NCBI RefSeq assembly: GCF_038502225.1
Contig: NC_091303.1
Span: 29,671,204 to 29,735,203, forward strand
DNA length: 64,000 nucleotides
Direction: 5' to 3'
Origin: Cherax quadricarinatus
Lineage: Eukaryota > Arthropoda > Malacostraca > Decapoda > Parastacidae
Shown in pieces: positions 43,263 through 56,023 of the stretch. The notes below the pieces were generated by a model. The model was not told where the DNA came from and made no database searches. It saw only the letters and a program-made list of their open reading frames with translations. Position 1 is the stretch's first letter; every line of letters starts with the position of its first letter. The translations under genes and the position numbers were made by a program.

Positions 43263-43497
43263 TCATAAGAACATAAGAACATAAGAAAGAAGGAATACTG
43301 CAACAGGCCTAATGGCCTATGTGAGGCAGGTCCAAATCTCCCACCGGCTTAAGCCAATGCCTTGTCTTAGTGAGATCAGACACGTCACTTAAGTGAGGAG
43401 CATAAGCTAGTCAGGTCCAACTCACACCCACCTACGTATTTATAATTATTTAAGTATTAATTTGTAGGAATACACTGAAAGTGTAGAAGGTAGTATT
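43263..43497. other. Dispersed-repeat-like spacer
   Basis: Starts with three copies of CATAAGAA, as do PLE 3' regions at 7548 and 12106, then non-coding sequence with GGCCTAATGGCC. Probably part of a repeat tail; not assigned. Confidence 0.4.
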
Positions 43498-46400
43498 GTA
43501 GTGCTGGGTGAGTTAATGTGTCCCCGTGCTGTGTATGTTACAGTGCTGGGTGAGTTAATGTGTCCCCGTGCTGTGTATGTTACGGTGGTGGGTGAGTTAA
43601 TATGTCCCCGTGCTGTGTATGTTACGGTGCTGGGTGAGTTAATGTGTCCCCGTGCTGTGTATGTTACGGTGCTGGGTGAGTTAATGTGTCCCCGTGCTGT
43701 GTATGTTACAGTGCTGGGTGAGTTAATGTGTCCCCGTGCTGTGCATGTTACAGTGCTGGGTGAGTTAATGTGTCCCCGTGCTGTGTATGTTACGGTGCTG
43801 GGTGAGTTAATGTGTCCCCGTGCTGTGCATGTTACGGTGCTGGGTGAGTTAATATGTCCCCGTGCTGTGTATGTTACGGTCCTGGGTGAGTTAATGTGTC
43901 CCCGTGCTGTGTATGTTACGGTCCTGGGTGAGTTAATGTGTCCCCGTGCTGTGTATGTTACGGTGCTGGGTGAGTTAATGTGTCCCCGTGCTGTGCATGT
44001 TACGGTGCTGGGTGAGTTAATGTGTCCCCGTGCTGTGTATGTTACGGTGCTGGGTGAGTTAAGGTGTCCCCGTTCTGTGCATGTTACGGTGCTGGGTGAG
44101 TTAAGGTGTCCTCGTGCTGTGCATGGTACGGTGCTGGGTGAGTTAAGGTGTCCCCGTGCTGTGCATGTTACGGTGCTGGGTGAGTTAAGGTGTCCTCGTG
44201 CTGTGCATGTTACGGTGCTGGGTGAGTTAAGGTGTCCCCGTGCTGTGCATGTTACGGTGCTGGGTGAGTTAAGGTGTCCTCGTGCTGTGAATGTTACTGT
44301 GCTGGGTGAGTTAAGGTGTCCTCGTGCTGTGTATGTTACGGTGCTGGGTGAGTTAAGGTGTCCTCGTGCTGTGTATGTTACAGTGCTGGGTGAGTTAAGG
44401 TGTCCTCGTGCTGTGTATGTTACGGTGCTGGGTGAGTTAAGGTGTCCCCGAGCTGTGTATGTTACGGTGCTGGGTGAGTTAAGGTGTCCTCGTGCTGTGT
44501 ATGTTACGGTGCTGGGTGACTTAAGGTGTCCTCGTGCTGTGTATGTTACGGTGCTGGGTGAGTTAAGGTGTCCTCGTGCTGTGTATGTTACGGTGCTGGG
44601 TGAGTTAAGGTGTCCTCGTGCTGTGTATGTTACGGTGCTGGGCGACTTAAGGTGTCCTCGTGCTGTGTATGTTACGGTGCTGGGTGAGTTAAGGTGTCCT
44701 CGTGCTGTGTATGTTACGATGCTGAGTGAGTTAAGGTGTCCTCGTGCTGTGTATGTTACGGTGCTGGGTGACTTAAAGTGTCCTAGTGCTGTGTATGTTA
44801 CGGTGCTGGGTGACTTAAGGTGTCCTCGTGCTGTGTATGTTACGGTGCTGGGTGACTTAAGGTGTCCTAGTGCTGTGTATGTTACGGTGCTGGGTGAGTT
44901 AAGGTGTCCTCGTGTTGTGTACGTTACAGTGCTGGGTGAGTTAAGGTGTCCTCGTGCTGTGTATGTTACGGTGCTGGGTGAGCTAAGGTGTCCTCGTGCT
45001 GTGTATGTTACGGTGCTGAGTGAGTTAAGGTGTCCTCGTGCTGTGTATGTTACGGTGCTGGGTGACTTAAGGTGTCCTAGTGCTGTGTATGTTACGGGGC
45101 TGGGTGACTTAAGGTGTCCTAGTGCTGTGTATGTTACGGTGCTGGGTGAGTTAAGGTGTCCTCGTGTTGTGTATGTTACGGTGCTGGGTGAGTTAAGGTG
45201 TCCTAGTGCTGTGTATGTTACGGTGCTGGGTGACTTAAGGTGTCCTAGTGCTCTGTATGTTACGGTGCTGGGTGACTTAAGGTGTCCTCGTGTGGCGTAT
45301 GTTACGGTGCTGGGTAAGTTAAGGTGTCCTCGTGCTGTGTATGTTACGGTGCTGGGTGAGTTAAGGTGTCCTAGTGCTGTGTATGTTACAGTGATGGGTG
45401 ACTTATGGTGTCCTAGTGCTGTGTATGTTACGGTGCTGGGTGACTTAAGGTGTCCTCGTGCTGTGTATGTTACGGTGCTGGGTGACTTAAGGTGTCCTCG
45501 TGCTGTGTATGTTACAGTGCTGGGTGACTTAAGGTGTCCTAGTGCTGTGTATGTTACGGTGCTGGGTGACTTAAGGTGTCCTAGTGCTGTGTATGTTACG
45601 GTGCTGGGTGACTTAAGGTGTCCTAGTGCTGTGTATGTTACGGTGCTGGGTGACTTAAGGTGTCCCCGTGCTGTGTATGTTACGGTGCTGGGTGAGTTAA
45701 TGTGTCCCCGTGCTGTGCATGTTACGGTGGTGGGTGAGTTAATGTGTCCCCGTGCTGTGTATGTTACGGTCCTGGGTGAGTTAATGTGTCCCCGTGCTGT
45801 GTATGTTACGGTCCTGGGTGAGTTAATGTGTCCCCGTGCTGTGTATGTTACGGTCCTGGGTGAGTTAATGTGTCCCCGTGCTGTGTATGTTACGGTGCTG
45901 GGTGAGTTAATGTGTCCCCGTGCTGTGCATGTTACGGTGCTGGGTGAGTTAATGTGTCCCCGTGCTGTGTATGTTACGGTGCTGGGTGAGTTAATGTGTC
46001 CCCGTGCTGTGCATGTTACGGTGCTGGGTGAGTTAATGTGTCCCCGTGCTGTGTATGTTACGGTGCTGGGTGAGTTAAGGTGTCCCCGTGCTGTGCATGT
46101 TACGGTGCTGGGTGAGTTAAGGTGTCCCCGTGCTGTGCATGTTACGGTGCTGGGTGAGTTAAGGTGTCCTCGTGCTGTGCATGTTACGGTGCTGGGTGAG
46201 TTAAGGTGTCCTCGTGCTGTGTATGTTACGGTGCTGGGTGAGTTAAGGTGTCCTCGTCCTGTGTATGTTACGGTGCTGAGTGACTTAAGGTGTCCTCGTG
46301 CTGTGTATGTTACGGTGCTGGGTGACTTAAGGTGTCCTCGTGCTGTGTATGTTACAGTGCTGGGTGAGTTAAGGTGTCCTCGTGCTGTGTATGTTACGGT

Positions 46401-48618
46401 GCTGGGTGAGTTAAGGTGTCCCCGAGCTGTGTATGTTACGGTGCTGGGTGAGTTAAGGTGTCCTCGTGCTGTGTATCGTACGGTGCTGGGTGACTTAAGG
46501 TGTCCTCGTGCTGTGTATGTTACGGTGCTGGGTGAGTTAAGGTGTCCTCGTGCTGTGTATGTTACGGTGCTGGGCGACTTAAGGTGTCCTCGTGCTGTGT
46601 ATGTTACGGTGCTGGGTGAGTTAAGGTGTCCTCGTGCTGTGTATGTTACGATGCTGAGTGAGTTAAGGTGTCCTCGTGCTGTGTATGTTACGGTGCTGGG
46701 TGACTTAAAGTGTCCTAGTGCTGTGTATGTTACGGTGCTGGGTGACTTAAGGTGTCCTCGTGCTGTGTATGTTACGGTGCTGGGTGACTTAAGGTGTCCT
46801 AGTGCTGTGTATGTTACGGTGCTGGGTGAGTTAAGGTGTCCTCGTGTTGTGTACGTTACAGTGCTGGGTGAGTTAAGGTGTCCTCGTGCTGTGTATGTTA
46901 CGGTGCTGGGTGAGCTAAGGTGTCCTCGTGCTGTGTATGTTACGGTGCTGAGTGAGTTAAGGTGTCCTCGTGCTGTGTATGTTACGGTGCTGGGTGACTT
47001 AAGGTGTCCTAGTGCTGTGTATGTTACGGGGCTGGGTGACTTAAGGTGTCCTAGTGCTGTGTATGTTACGGTGCTGGGTGAGTTAAGGTGTCCTCGTGTT
47101 GTGTATGTTACGGTGCTGGGTGAGTTAAGGTGTCCTAGTGCTGTGTATGTTACGGTGCTGGGTGACTTAAGGTGTCCTAGTGCTGTGTATGTTACGGTGC
47201 TGGGTGACTTAAGGTGTCCTCGTGTTGCGTATGTTACGGTGCTGGGTGACTTAAGGTGTCCTCGTGCTGTGTATGTTACGGTGCTGGGTGACTTAAGGTG
47301 TCCTCGTGCTGTGTATGTTACAGTGCTGGGTGACTTAAGGTGTCCTAGTGCTGTGTATGTTACGGTGCTGGGTGACTTAAGGTGTCCTAGTGCTGTGTAT
47401 GTTACGGTGCTGGGTGACTTAAGGTGTCCTAGTGCTGTGTATGTTACGGTGCTGGGTGACTTAAGGTATCCTAGTGCTGTGTATGTTACGGTGCTGAGTG
47501 AGTTAAGGTGTCCTCGTGCTGTGTATGTTACAGTGCTGGGTGACTTAAGGTGTCCTAGTTCTGTGTATGTTACGGTGCTGGGTAAGTTAAGGTGTCCTCG
47601 TGCTGTGTATGTTACGGTGCTGAGTGAGTTAAGGTGTCCTCGTGCTGTGTATGTTACGGTGCTGGGTGACTTAAGGTGTCCTAGTGCTGTGTATGTTACG
47701 GTGCTGGGTGACTTAAGGTGTCCTAGTGCTGTGTATGTTACGGTGCTGAGTGAGTTAAGGTGTCCTAGTGCTGTGTATGTTACGGTGCTGGGTGACTTAA
47801 GATGTCCTAGTGCTGTGTATGTTACGGTGCTGGGTAAGTTAAGGTGTCCTCGTGCTGTGCATGTTACGGTGCTGGGTGAGTTAATGTGTCCTAGTGCTGT
47901 GTATGTTACGGTGCTGGGTGACTTAAGGTGTCCTCGTGCTGTGTATGTTACAGTGATGGGTGACTTAAGGTGTCCTAGTGCTGTGTATGTTACGGTGCTG
48001 GGTGACTTAAGGTGTCCTAGTGCTGTGTATGTTACGGTGCTGGGTGACTTAAGGTGTCCTAGTGCTGTGTATGTTACGGTGCTGGGTGACTTAAGGTCTC
48101 CTAGTGCTGTGTATGTTACAGTGCTGGGTGACTTAAGGTGTCCTAGTGCTGTGTATGTTACGGTGCTGGGTGACTTAAGGTGTCCTCGTGCTGTGTATGT
48201 TACAGTGCTGGGTGACTTAAGGTGTCCTAGTGCTGTGTATGTTACGGTGCTGGGTGACTTAAGGTGTCCTAGTGCTGTGTATGTTACAGTGCTGGGTGAC
48301 TTAAGGTGTCCTAATGCTGTGTATGTTACAGTGCTGGGTGACTTAAGGTGTCCTAATGCTGTGTATGTTACGGTGCTGGGTGACTTAAGGTGTCCTAGTG
48401 CTGTGTATGTTACAGTGCTGGGTGACTTAAGGTGTCCTAATGCTGTGTATGTTACAGTGCTGGGTGACTTAAGGTGTCCTAATGCTGTGTATGTTACGGT
48501 GCTGGGTGACTTAAGGTGTCCTAATGCTGTGTATGTTACGGTGCTGAGTGAGTTAAGGTATCCTCGTTCTGTGTATGTTACGGTGCTGGGTGAGTTAAGG
48601 TGTCCTAGTGCTGTGTAG
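43498..48618. repeat. 42-bp minisatellite, about 122 copies, one uninterrupted frame
   Basis: The unit encodes VLGELRCPRAVYVT in the only open plus frame (43501-48618, 1,705 codons without stop). Variants are both silent (CCC/CCT, ACG/ACA) and replacing (M/R, E/D, R/S/N, Y/H, G/S). Since 42 is a multiple of 3, the frame is conserved automatically, so openness alone does not prove coding. A 1,932-bp block (46 units) is tandemly duplicated: the rare variant ACGATGCTGAGTGAG is at 44716 and 46648. Confidence 0.95.
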
Positions 48619-48670
48619 GTTACGGTGATACTGAAGGAAATAATGTCGTTAAGATCTGGGATTAGTAATC

Positions 48671-49871
48671 ACTGCTCAGTATTGTAAGCTTGTCCTGCGT
48701 CGTGGCTCACTACACCCCTGCTCAGTGTTGCAAGCTTGTCCTGCGTCGTGGCTCACTACACCCCTGCTCAGTGTTGCAAGCTTGTCCTGCGTCGTGGCTC
48801 ACTACACCCCTGCTCAGTGTTGCAAGCTTGTCCTGCCTCGTGGCTCACTACACCGCTACTTAGTGTTACAAGCTTGTCCTGCCTCGTGGCTCACTACACC
48901 CCTGCTCAGTATTGTAAGCTTGTCCTGCCTCGTGGCTCACTACACCGCTACTTAGTGTTACAAGCTTGTCCTGCGTCGTGGCTCACTACACCCCTGCTCA
49001 GTGTTGCAAGCTTGTCCTGCGTCGTGGCTCACTACACCCCTGCTCAGTGTTGCAAGCTTGTCCTGCGTCGTGGCTCACTACACCCCTGCCTAGTGTTGCA
49101 AGCTTGTCCTGCCTCGTGGCGCACTACACCCCTGCTCAGTGTTGTAAGCTTGTCCTGCCTCGTGGCTCACTACACCCCTGCTCAGTATTGTAAGCTTGTC
49201 CTGCCTCGGAGCTCACTACGCCTCTGCTCAATATTGTAAGCTTGTCCTGCCCCGTGGCTTACTACACCCCTGCTCAGTGTTGTAAGCCTGTCCTGCCTCG
49301 TGGCTCACTACACCCCTGCTCAGTATTGTAAGCTTGTCCTGCCTCGTGGCTCACTACGCCCCTGCTCAATATTGTAAGCTTCTCTTGCCTCGTGGCTCAT
49401 TACACCCATGCTCAGTGTTGTAAGCCTGTCCTGCCTCGTGGCTCACTACACCCCTACTCAGTATTGTAAGCTTGTCCTGCCTCGTGGCTCACTACGCCCC
49501 TGCTCAATACTGTAAGCTTCTCTTGCCTCGTGGCTCATTACACCCATGCTCAGTATTGTAAGCTTGTCCTGCCCCATGGCTCACTACACCCCTACTCAGT
49601 GTTGTAAGCTTGTCCTGCTTCGTGGCTCACTACTCTCCTGCTCAGTGTTGCAAGCTCGTCCTGCTTCGTGGCTCACTACACCACTGCTTAGTGTTGCAAG
49701 CTTGTCCTGCCTCGCGGCTCACTACACCCCTGCTCAGTGTTGCAAACTTGTCCTGCCTCGTGGCTCTCTACACCCTTGCTTAGTGTTGCAAGCTTGTCCT
49801 GCCTTGTGGCTCACTACACCACTGTTTAGTGTTGTAAGCTTGTCCTGCCTCTTGGCTCACTACACCCGTGC
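48671..49871. repeat. 46-bp minisatellite, about 26 copies
   Basis: The unit is CTTGTCCTGCCTCGTGGCTC, then ACTACACCCCTGCTCAGTGT, then TGCAAG. Related arrays lie at 52995-54195 (duplicate) and 59983-60262. Open frames of 60-167 codons inside it are artefacts of the repeat. Confidence 0.95.
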
Positions 49872-50485
49872 CCTGAGTTTACCTGAGAGGGTTTCTTGAA
49901 GACAGCCAGGGGTCTGTTGGTAATCCCCTTTATGTATGCTGGGAGGCAACTGAACAGTCTTGGGCCCCGGACACTTATTGTGTTATCTCTCAGTGTACTC
50001 GTGGCGCCCCTGCTTTTCACTGGGGGAATGTTGCATCTCCTGCCGAGTCTTTTGCATTCATAGGGAGTGATTTTCTCTCCAGGTCAGCAATTTCCCCTTC
50101 CTTGAAGGGGGAAGTTAGTGTACAGCAGTATTCCAGCCTAGAGAGAATAAGCGATTTGAAGAGAATCATCATTGGCTTGACGTCCCTAGTTTTGAAGGTT
50201 CTCATTATCTATCCTATCATTTTCCCAGCAGATGCGGTAGATACATTGTTGTGATCTTTGAAGTCGAGATCCTCTGACATTATCACTCCCAGATCCTTCA
50301 CATTGTTTTTCCGTTCAATTGTAGGGTTAGAATTTGTCTTAGACACTGATACAGTTTTAATTTCCTCAAGTTTTCCGTATCTGAGCAGTTGATATTTCTC
50401 TTCACTGAACTTCATTGTATGGAATGGCCCATTTGAAGATTTGGTTGATGTCCGCTTGGAGTCTTGCGGTGTCTTCGATGGAGGT
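49872..50485 (-). pseudogene. CR1-like LINE C-terminal half (unit 1 copy)
   Basis: Minus strand: MKFSEEKYQLLRYGKLEEIK (50415-50350), KDLGVIMSEDLDFKDHNN, RTFKTRDVKPMMILFKSLIL and SRLEYCCTLTSPFKEGEIAD (50205-50090), then SRGATSTLRDNTISVRGPRL and FSCLPAYIKGITNRPLAVFK (50015-49900). RT thumb and C-terminus of the family that also ends at 34365. Separate frames show frameshifts. The 46-bp array begins where the 3' UTR should be. Confidence 0.8.
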
Positions 50486-51610
50486 GTTACAAAAAACGCG
50501 ATTCTAAAAGCTTAGAGATCTCCAGTGAATACTAGAAAGGACTGCCCTTCTAGCATCCAGCCTGTTACTGGGTTTTCGTAACAAGTAGTCAGCATCCTTG
50601 TCCAATTATCCATTAATATTCAGTATTATTCAATAGTGCTTCAGGATTACAACTGGTAGGCTACTAACTAGAGAAATTAAAATTTAATAAATTTATTAAT
50701 CATTAAGTTGTCTAGAGGTATATTATCAAATTAAATTAATCACAGCAATCAAAATAAAATCAATCTCTCGAGTTCAATATTATTGTGCTGAAAGCACATA
50801 TCACATTTATAATTCTTAAGTACCGTCTGGTACATTAACATTTAATAAGATATTACAAATATGTACAAATAAGTTTGTGTATGAGTGTAAGTGCTCTAAG
50901 TAGTTCACTATGTCTCACGACTCAGCTAGACTTAAGCAAGTGACTGACAAAGTCCTCAAATAAAATAACTTCTTGACCGACTGGCAACCAGAACAGTCTG
51001 CTTGAACAATGAAAAGAATGCTAAGCCCAATAGCCATATAACAAGTGACTGCGACACAATCAGGATCAAGGAGATAATATAACGACACTAAGTAGGGACC
51101 ATCAGCAGATCCTCCACAAAAGTTACAAAACTCCCATACTACTGAATCTAAGTTCAGCATAGGAAAAACCCAACTGTGACAATACACAGAAACCAGTACA
51201 AAATTAGGTCAGAAGCTATAGCTAAGGACCTGAGATGTTCAGAGTGTCTAAGCCACACACAACCTCAGTACAACGTCGAAAATCACGAAGTCTATACAAT
51301 GTTCTGTGAACAGAGTTCTACAGAACTAACAAAAATAATGAGACAGACAATCTGTCCAACCACCAAGGGAGTCTCGAGCAGACTGAATACTTCACGAGAG
51401 GTGAGGACACCCCCCCCCTCGATCACGTGATAGCCCCGTGGACAGCACAGCTCAGAAGCCGGCAGTATAACGAGCGACAAGCGATAATTACAGTAGTTTG
51501 ACAATCAAGACTTGAACTGAGCACATATGTATATCCTAACAACATAAGTCAAATAACAATATAACAGTCAAATAATAATATAAAGTCATACATTTACGAT
51601 TTAGCTATTA
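50486..51610. other. AT-rich insert in the LINE (unit 1, truncated)
   Basis: 1.1 kb without a recognised protein, beginning GTTACAAAAAACGCGATTC. It contains a dG tract complement (51410-51419 on plus) and TCACGTGA at 51423. It is cut at 51610 by the duplication junction; the complete copy is 54810-56023. Confidence 0.6.
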
Positions 51611-52942
51611 TCGTGCTGTGTATGTTACAGTGCTGGGTGACTTAAGGTGTCCTAGTGCTGTGTATGTTACGGTGCTGGGTGACTTAAGGTGTCCTAGTGC
51701 TGTGTATGTTACGGTGCTGGGTGACTTAAGGTGTCCTAGTGCTGTGTATGTTACGGTGCTGGGTGACTTAAGGTATCCTAGTGCTGTGTATGTTACGGTG
51801 CTGAGTGAGTTAAGGTGTCCTCGTGCTGTGTATGTTACAGTGCTGGGTGACTTAAGGTGTCCTAGTTCTGTGTATGTTACGGTGCTGGGTAAGTTAAGGT
51901 GTCCTCGTGCTGTGTATGTTACGGTGCTGAGTGAGTTAAGGTGTCCTCGTGCTGTGTATGTTACGGTGCTGGGTGACTTAAGGTGTCCTAGTGCTGTGTA
52001 TGTTACGGTGCTGGGTGACTTAAGGTGTCCTAGTGCTGTGTATGTTACGGTGCTGAGTGAGTTAAGGTGTCCTAGTGCTGTGTATGTTACGGTGCTGGGT
52101 GACTTAAGATGTCCTAGTGCTGTGTATGTTACGGTGCTGGGTAAGTTAAGGTGTCCTCGTGCTGTGCATGTTACGGTGCTGGGTGAGTTAATGTGTCCTA
52201 GTGCTGTGTATGTTACGGTGCTGGGTGACTTAAGGTGTCCTCGTGCTGTGTATGTTACAGTGATGGGTGACTTAAGGTGTCCTAGTGCTGTGTATGTTAC
52301 GGTGCTGGGTGACTTAAGGTGTCCTAGTGCTGTGTATGTTACGGTGCTGTGTATGTTACGGTGCTGGGTGACTTAAGGTGTCCTAGTGCTGTGTATGTTA
52401 CGGTGCTGGGTGACTTAAGGTCTCCTAGTGCTGTGTATGTTACAGTGCTGGGTGACTTAAGGTGTCCTAGTGCTGTGTATGTTACGGTGCTGGGTGACTT
52501 AAGGTGTCCTCGTGCTGTGTATGTTACAGTGCTGGGTGACTTAAGGTGTCCTAGTGCTGTGTATGTTACGGTGCTGGGTGACTTAAGGTGTCCTAGTGCT
52601 GTGTATGTTACAGTGCTGGGTGACTTAAGGTGTCCTAATGCTGTGTATGTTACAGTGCTGGGTGACTTAAGGTGTCCTAATGCTGTGTATGTTACGGTGC
52701 TGGGTGACTTAAGGTGTCCTAGTGCTGTGTATGTTACAGTGCTGGGTGACTTAAGGTGTCCTAATGCTGTGTATGTTACTGTGCTGGGTGACTTAAGGTG
52801 TCCTAGTGCTGTGTATGTTACGGTGCTGGGTGACTTAAGGTGTCCTAATGCTGTGTATGTTACGGTGCTGAGTGAGTTAAGGTATCCTCGTTCTGTGTAT
52901 GTTACGGTGCTGGGTGAGTTAAGGTGTCCTAGTGCTGTGTAG
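51611..52942. repeat. 42-bp minisatellite, duplicated segment
   Basis: About 31 units matching 47304-48618. At about 52340-52357 a 17-bp repeat-slippage insertion (extra GTGCTGTGTATGTTACG) breaks the frame that is open in the parent array. Confidence 0.9.
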
Positions 52943-52994
52943 GTTACGGTGATACTGAAGGAAATACTGTCGTTAAGATCTGGGATTAGTAATC

Positions 52995-54195
52995 ACTGCT
53001 CAGTATTGTAAGCTTGTCCTGCGTCGTGGCTCACTACACCCCTGCTCAGTGTTGCAAGCTTGTCCTGCGTCGTGGCTCACTACACCCCTGCTCAGTGTTG
53101 TAAGCTTGTCCTGCCTCGTGGCTCACTACACCCCTGCCTAGTGTTGCAAGCTTGTCCTGCCTCGTGGCTCACTACACCGCTACTTAGTGTTACAAGCTTG
53201 TCCTGCCTCGTGGCTCACTACACCCCTGCTCAGTATTGTAAGCTTGTCCTGCCTCGTGGCTCACTACACCGCTACTTAGTGTTACAAGCTTGTCCTGCGT
53301 CGTGGCTCACTACACCCCTGCTCAGTGTTGCAAGCTTGTCCTGCGTCGTGGCTCACTACACCCCTGCTCAGTGTTGCAAGCTTGTCCTGCGTCGTGGCTC
53401 ACTACACCCCTGCCTAGTGTTGCAAGCTTGTCCTGCCTCGTGGCGCACTACACCCCTGCTCAGTGTTGTAAGCTTGTCCTGCCTCGTGGCTCACTACACC
53501 CCTGCTCAGTATTGTAAGCTTGTCCTGCCTCGGAGCTCACTACGCCTCTGCTCAATATTGTAAGCTTGTCCTGCCCCGTGGCTTACTACACCCCTGCTCA
53601 GTGTTGTAAGCCTGTCCTGCCTCGTGGCTCACTACACCCCTGCTCAGTATTGTAAGCTTGTCCTGCCTCGTGGCTCACTACGCCCCTGCTCAATACTGTA
53701 AGCTTCTCTTGCCTCGTGGCTCATTACACCCATGCTCAGTGTTGTAAGCCTGTCCTGCCTCGTGGCTCACTACACCCCTACTCAGTATTGTAAGCTTGTC
53801 CTGCCTCGTGGCTCACTACGCCCCTGCTCAATACTGTAAGCTTCTCTTGCCTCGTGGCTCATTACACCCATGCTCAGTATTGTAAGCTTGTCCTGCCCCA
53901 TGGCTCACTACACCCCTACTCAGTGTTGTAAGCTTGTCCTGCTTCGTGGCTCACTACTCTCCTGCTCAGTGTTGCAAGCTCGTCCTGCTTCGTGGCTCAC
54001 TACACCACTGCTTAGTGTTGCAAGCTTGTCCTGCCTCGCGGCTCACTACACCCCTGCTCAGTGTTGCAAACTTGTCCTGCCTCGTGGCTCTCTACACCCT
54101 TGCTTAGTGTTGCAAGCTTGTCCTGCCTTGTGGCTCACTACACCACTGTTTAGTGTTGTAAGCTTGTCCTGCCTCTTGGCTCACTACACCCGTGC
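52995..54195. repeat. 46-bp minisatellite, duplicated segment
   Basis: Copy of 48671-49871 at an offset of 4,324 bp, differing by a few substitutions in individual units. Confidence 0.95.
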
Positions 54196-54809
54196 CCTGA
54201 GTTTACCTGAGAGGGTTTCTTGAAGACAGCCAGGGGTCTGTTGGTAATCCCCTTTATGTATTCTGGGAGGCAACTGAACAGTCTTGGGCCCCGGACACTT
54301 ATTGTGTTATCTCTCAGTGTACTCGTGGCGCCCCTGCTTTTCACTGGGGGAATGTTGCATCTCCTGCCGAGTCTTTTGCATTCATAGGGAATGATTTTCT
54401 CTCCAGGTCAGCAATTTCCCCTTCCTTGAAAGGGGCAGTTAGTGTACAGCAGTATTCCAGCCTAGAGAGAATAAGCGATTTGAAGAGAATCATCATTGGC
54501 TTGACGTCCCTAGTTTTGAAGGTTCTCATTATCTATCCTATCATTTTCCCAGCAGATGCGGTAGATACATTGTTGTGATCTTTGAAGTCGAGATCCTCTG
54601 ACATTATCACTCCCAGATCCTTCACATTGTTTTTCCGTTCAATTGTAGGGTTAGAATTTGTCTTAGACACTGATACAGTTTTAATTTCCTCAAGTTTTCC
54701 GTATCTGAGCAGTTGATATTTCTCTTCACTGAACTTCATTGTATGGAATGGCCCATTTGAAGATTTGGTTGATGTCCGCTTGGAGTCTTGCGGTGTCTTC
54801 GATGGAGGT
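54196..54809 (-). pseudogene. CR1-like LINE C-terminal half (unit 2 copy)
   Basis: Same as 49872-50485. Here the parent LINE can be followed past the insert: QADINQIF-like sequence near 54790 connects across 54810-56023 to FVDDTRIAMAV at 56060. Confidence 0.8.
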
Positions 54810-56023
54810 GTTACAAAAAACGCGATTCTAAAAGCTTAGAGATCTCCAGTGAATACTAGAAAGGACTGCCCTTCTAGCATCCAGCCTGTTACTGGGTTTT
54901 CGTAACAAGTAGTCAGCATCCTTGTCCAATTATCCATTAATATTCAGTATTATTCAATAGTGCTTCAGGATTACAACTGGTAGGCTACTAACTAGAGAAA
55001 TTAAAATTTAATAAATTTATTAATCATTAAGTTGTCTAGAGGTATATTATCAAATTAAATTAATCACAGCAATCAAAATAAAATCAATCTCTCGAGTTCA
55101 ATATTATTGTGCTGAAAGCACATATCACATTTATAATTCTTAAGTACCGTCTGGTACATTAACATTTAATAAGATATTACAAATATGTACAAATAAGTTT
55201 GTGTATGCGTGTAAGTGCTCTAAGTAGTTCACTATGTCTCACGACTCAGCTAGACTTAAGCAAGTGACTGACAAAGTCCTCAAATAAAATAACTTCTTGA
55301 CCGACTGGCAACCAGAACAGTCTGCTTGAACAATGAAAAGAATGCTAAGCCCAATAGCCATATAACAAGTGACTGCGACACAATCAGGATCAAGGAGATA
55401 ATATAACGACACTAAGTAGGGACCATCAGCAGATCCTCCACAAAAGTTACAAAACTCCCATACTACTGAATCTAAGTTCAGCATAGGAAAAACCCAACTG
55501 TGACAATACACAGAAACCAGTACAAAATTAGGTCAGAAGCTATAGCTAAGGACCTGAGATGTTCAGAGTGTCTAAGCCACACACAACCTCAGTACAACGT
55601 CGAAAATCACGAAGTCTATACAATGTTCTGTGAACAGAGTTCTACAGAACTAACAAGAATAATGAGACAGACAATCTGTCCAACCACCAAGGGAGTCTCG
55701 AGCAGACTGAATACTTCACGAGAGGTGAGGACACCCCCCCCTCGATCACGTGATAGCCCCGTGGACAGCACAGCTCAGAAGCCGGCAGTATAACGAGCGA
55801 CAAGCGATAATTACAGTAGTTTGACAATCAAGACTTGAACTGAGCACATATGTATATCCTAACAACATAAGTCAAATAACAATATAACAGTCAAATAATA
55901 ATATAAAGTCATACATTTACGATTTAGCTATTATCGCAAATATAAGCAATATAAAATTATATGAAAAGATAATATACATTATATATATACATAATAATCA
56001 TTGTAACCCATTCAGGGGTTGCA
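54810..56023. mobile_element. 1.2-kb AT-rich insertion of unknown type
   Basis: It interrupts the CR1-like RT between FVDDTRIAMAVTS and (E)DTARLQADINQ. The flanks share GGAGGT (54803-54808 and 56025-56030). No terminal inverted repeats longer than a few bases and no protein were found. The ends (TGTTACAAAA ... GGGGTTGCAATA) could suggest a solo LTR or a non-coding DNA element, but neither is supported. Confidence 0.5.

Larger units (their letters stand above)
47304..51610. repeat. Segmental duplication, unit 1
   Basis: Contains the end of the 42-bp array, the 46-bp array, a LINE fragment and most of an AT-rich insert. Nearly identical to 51611-55934 with a constant offset of 4,324 bp (4,307 bp before position 52340, where unit 2 has 17 extra bases). 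Confidence 0.9.
51611..55934. repeat. Segmental duplication, unit 2
   Basis: Begins inside the 42-bp array sequence (TCGTGCTGTGTATG) and ends in the AT-rich insert. At the right end of each unit the sequence reads CTATTATCG and then diverges, giving a 3-bp TCG overlap at the junction. Few differences from unit 1 (for example 54259 T for G, and a shorter C run at 55735). Confidence 0.9.

Noticed and set aside
42983..43303. Poly-Ile open frames
   Set aside because: Translations of the (AAT)n/(ATT)n repeat.
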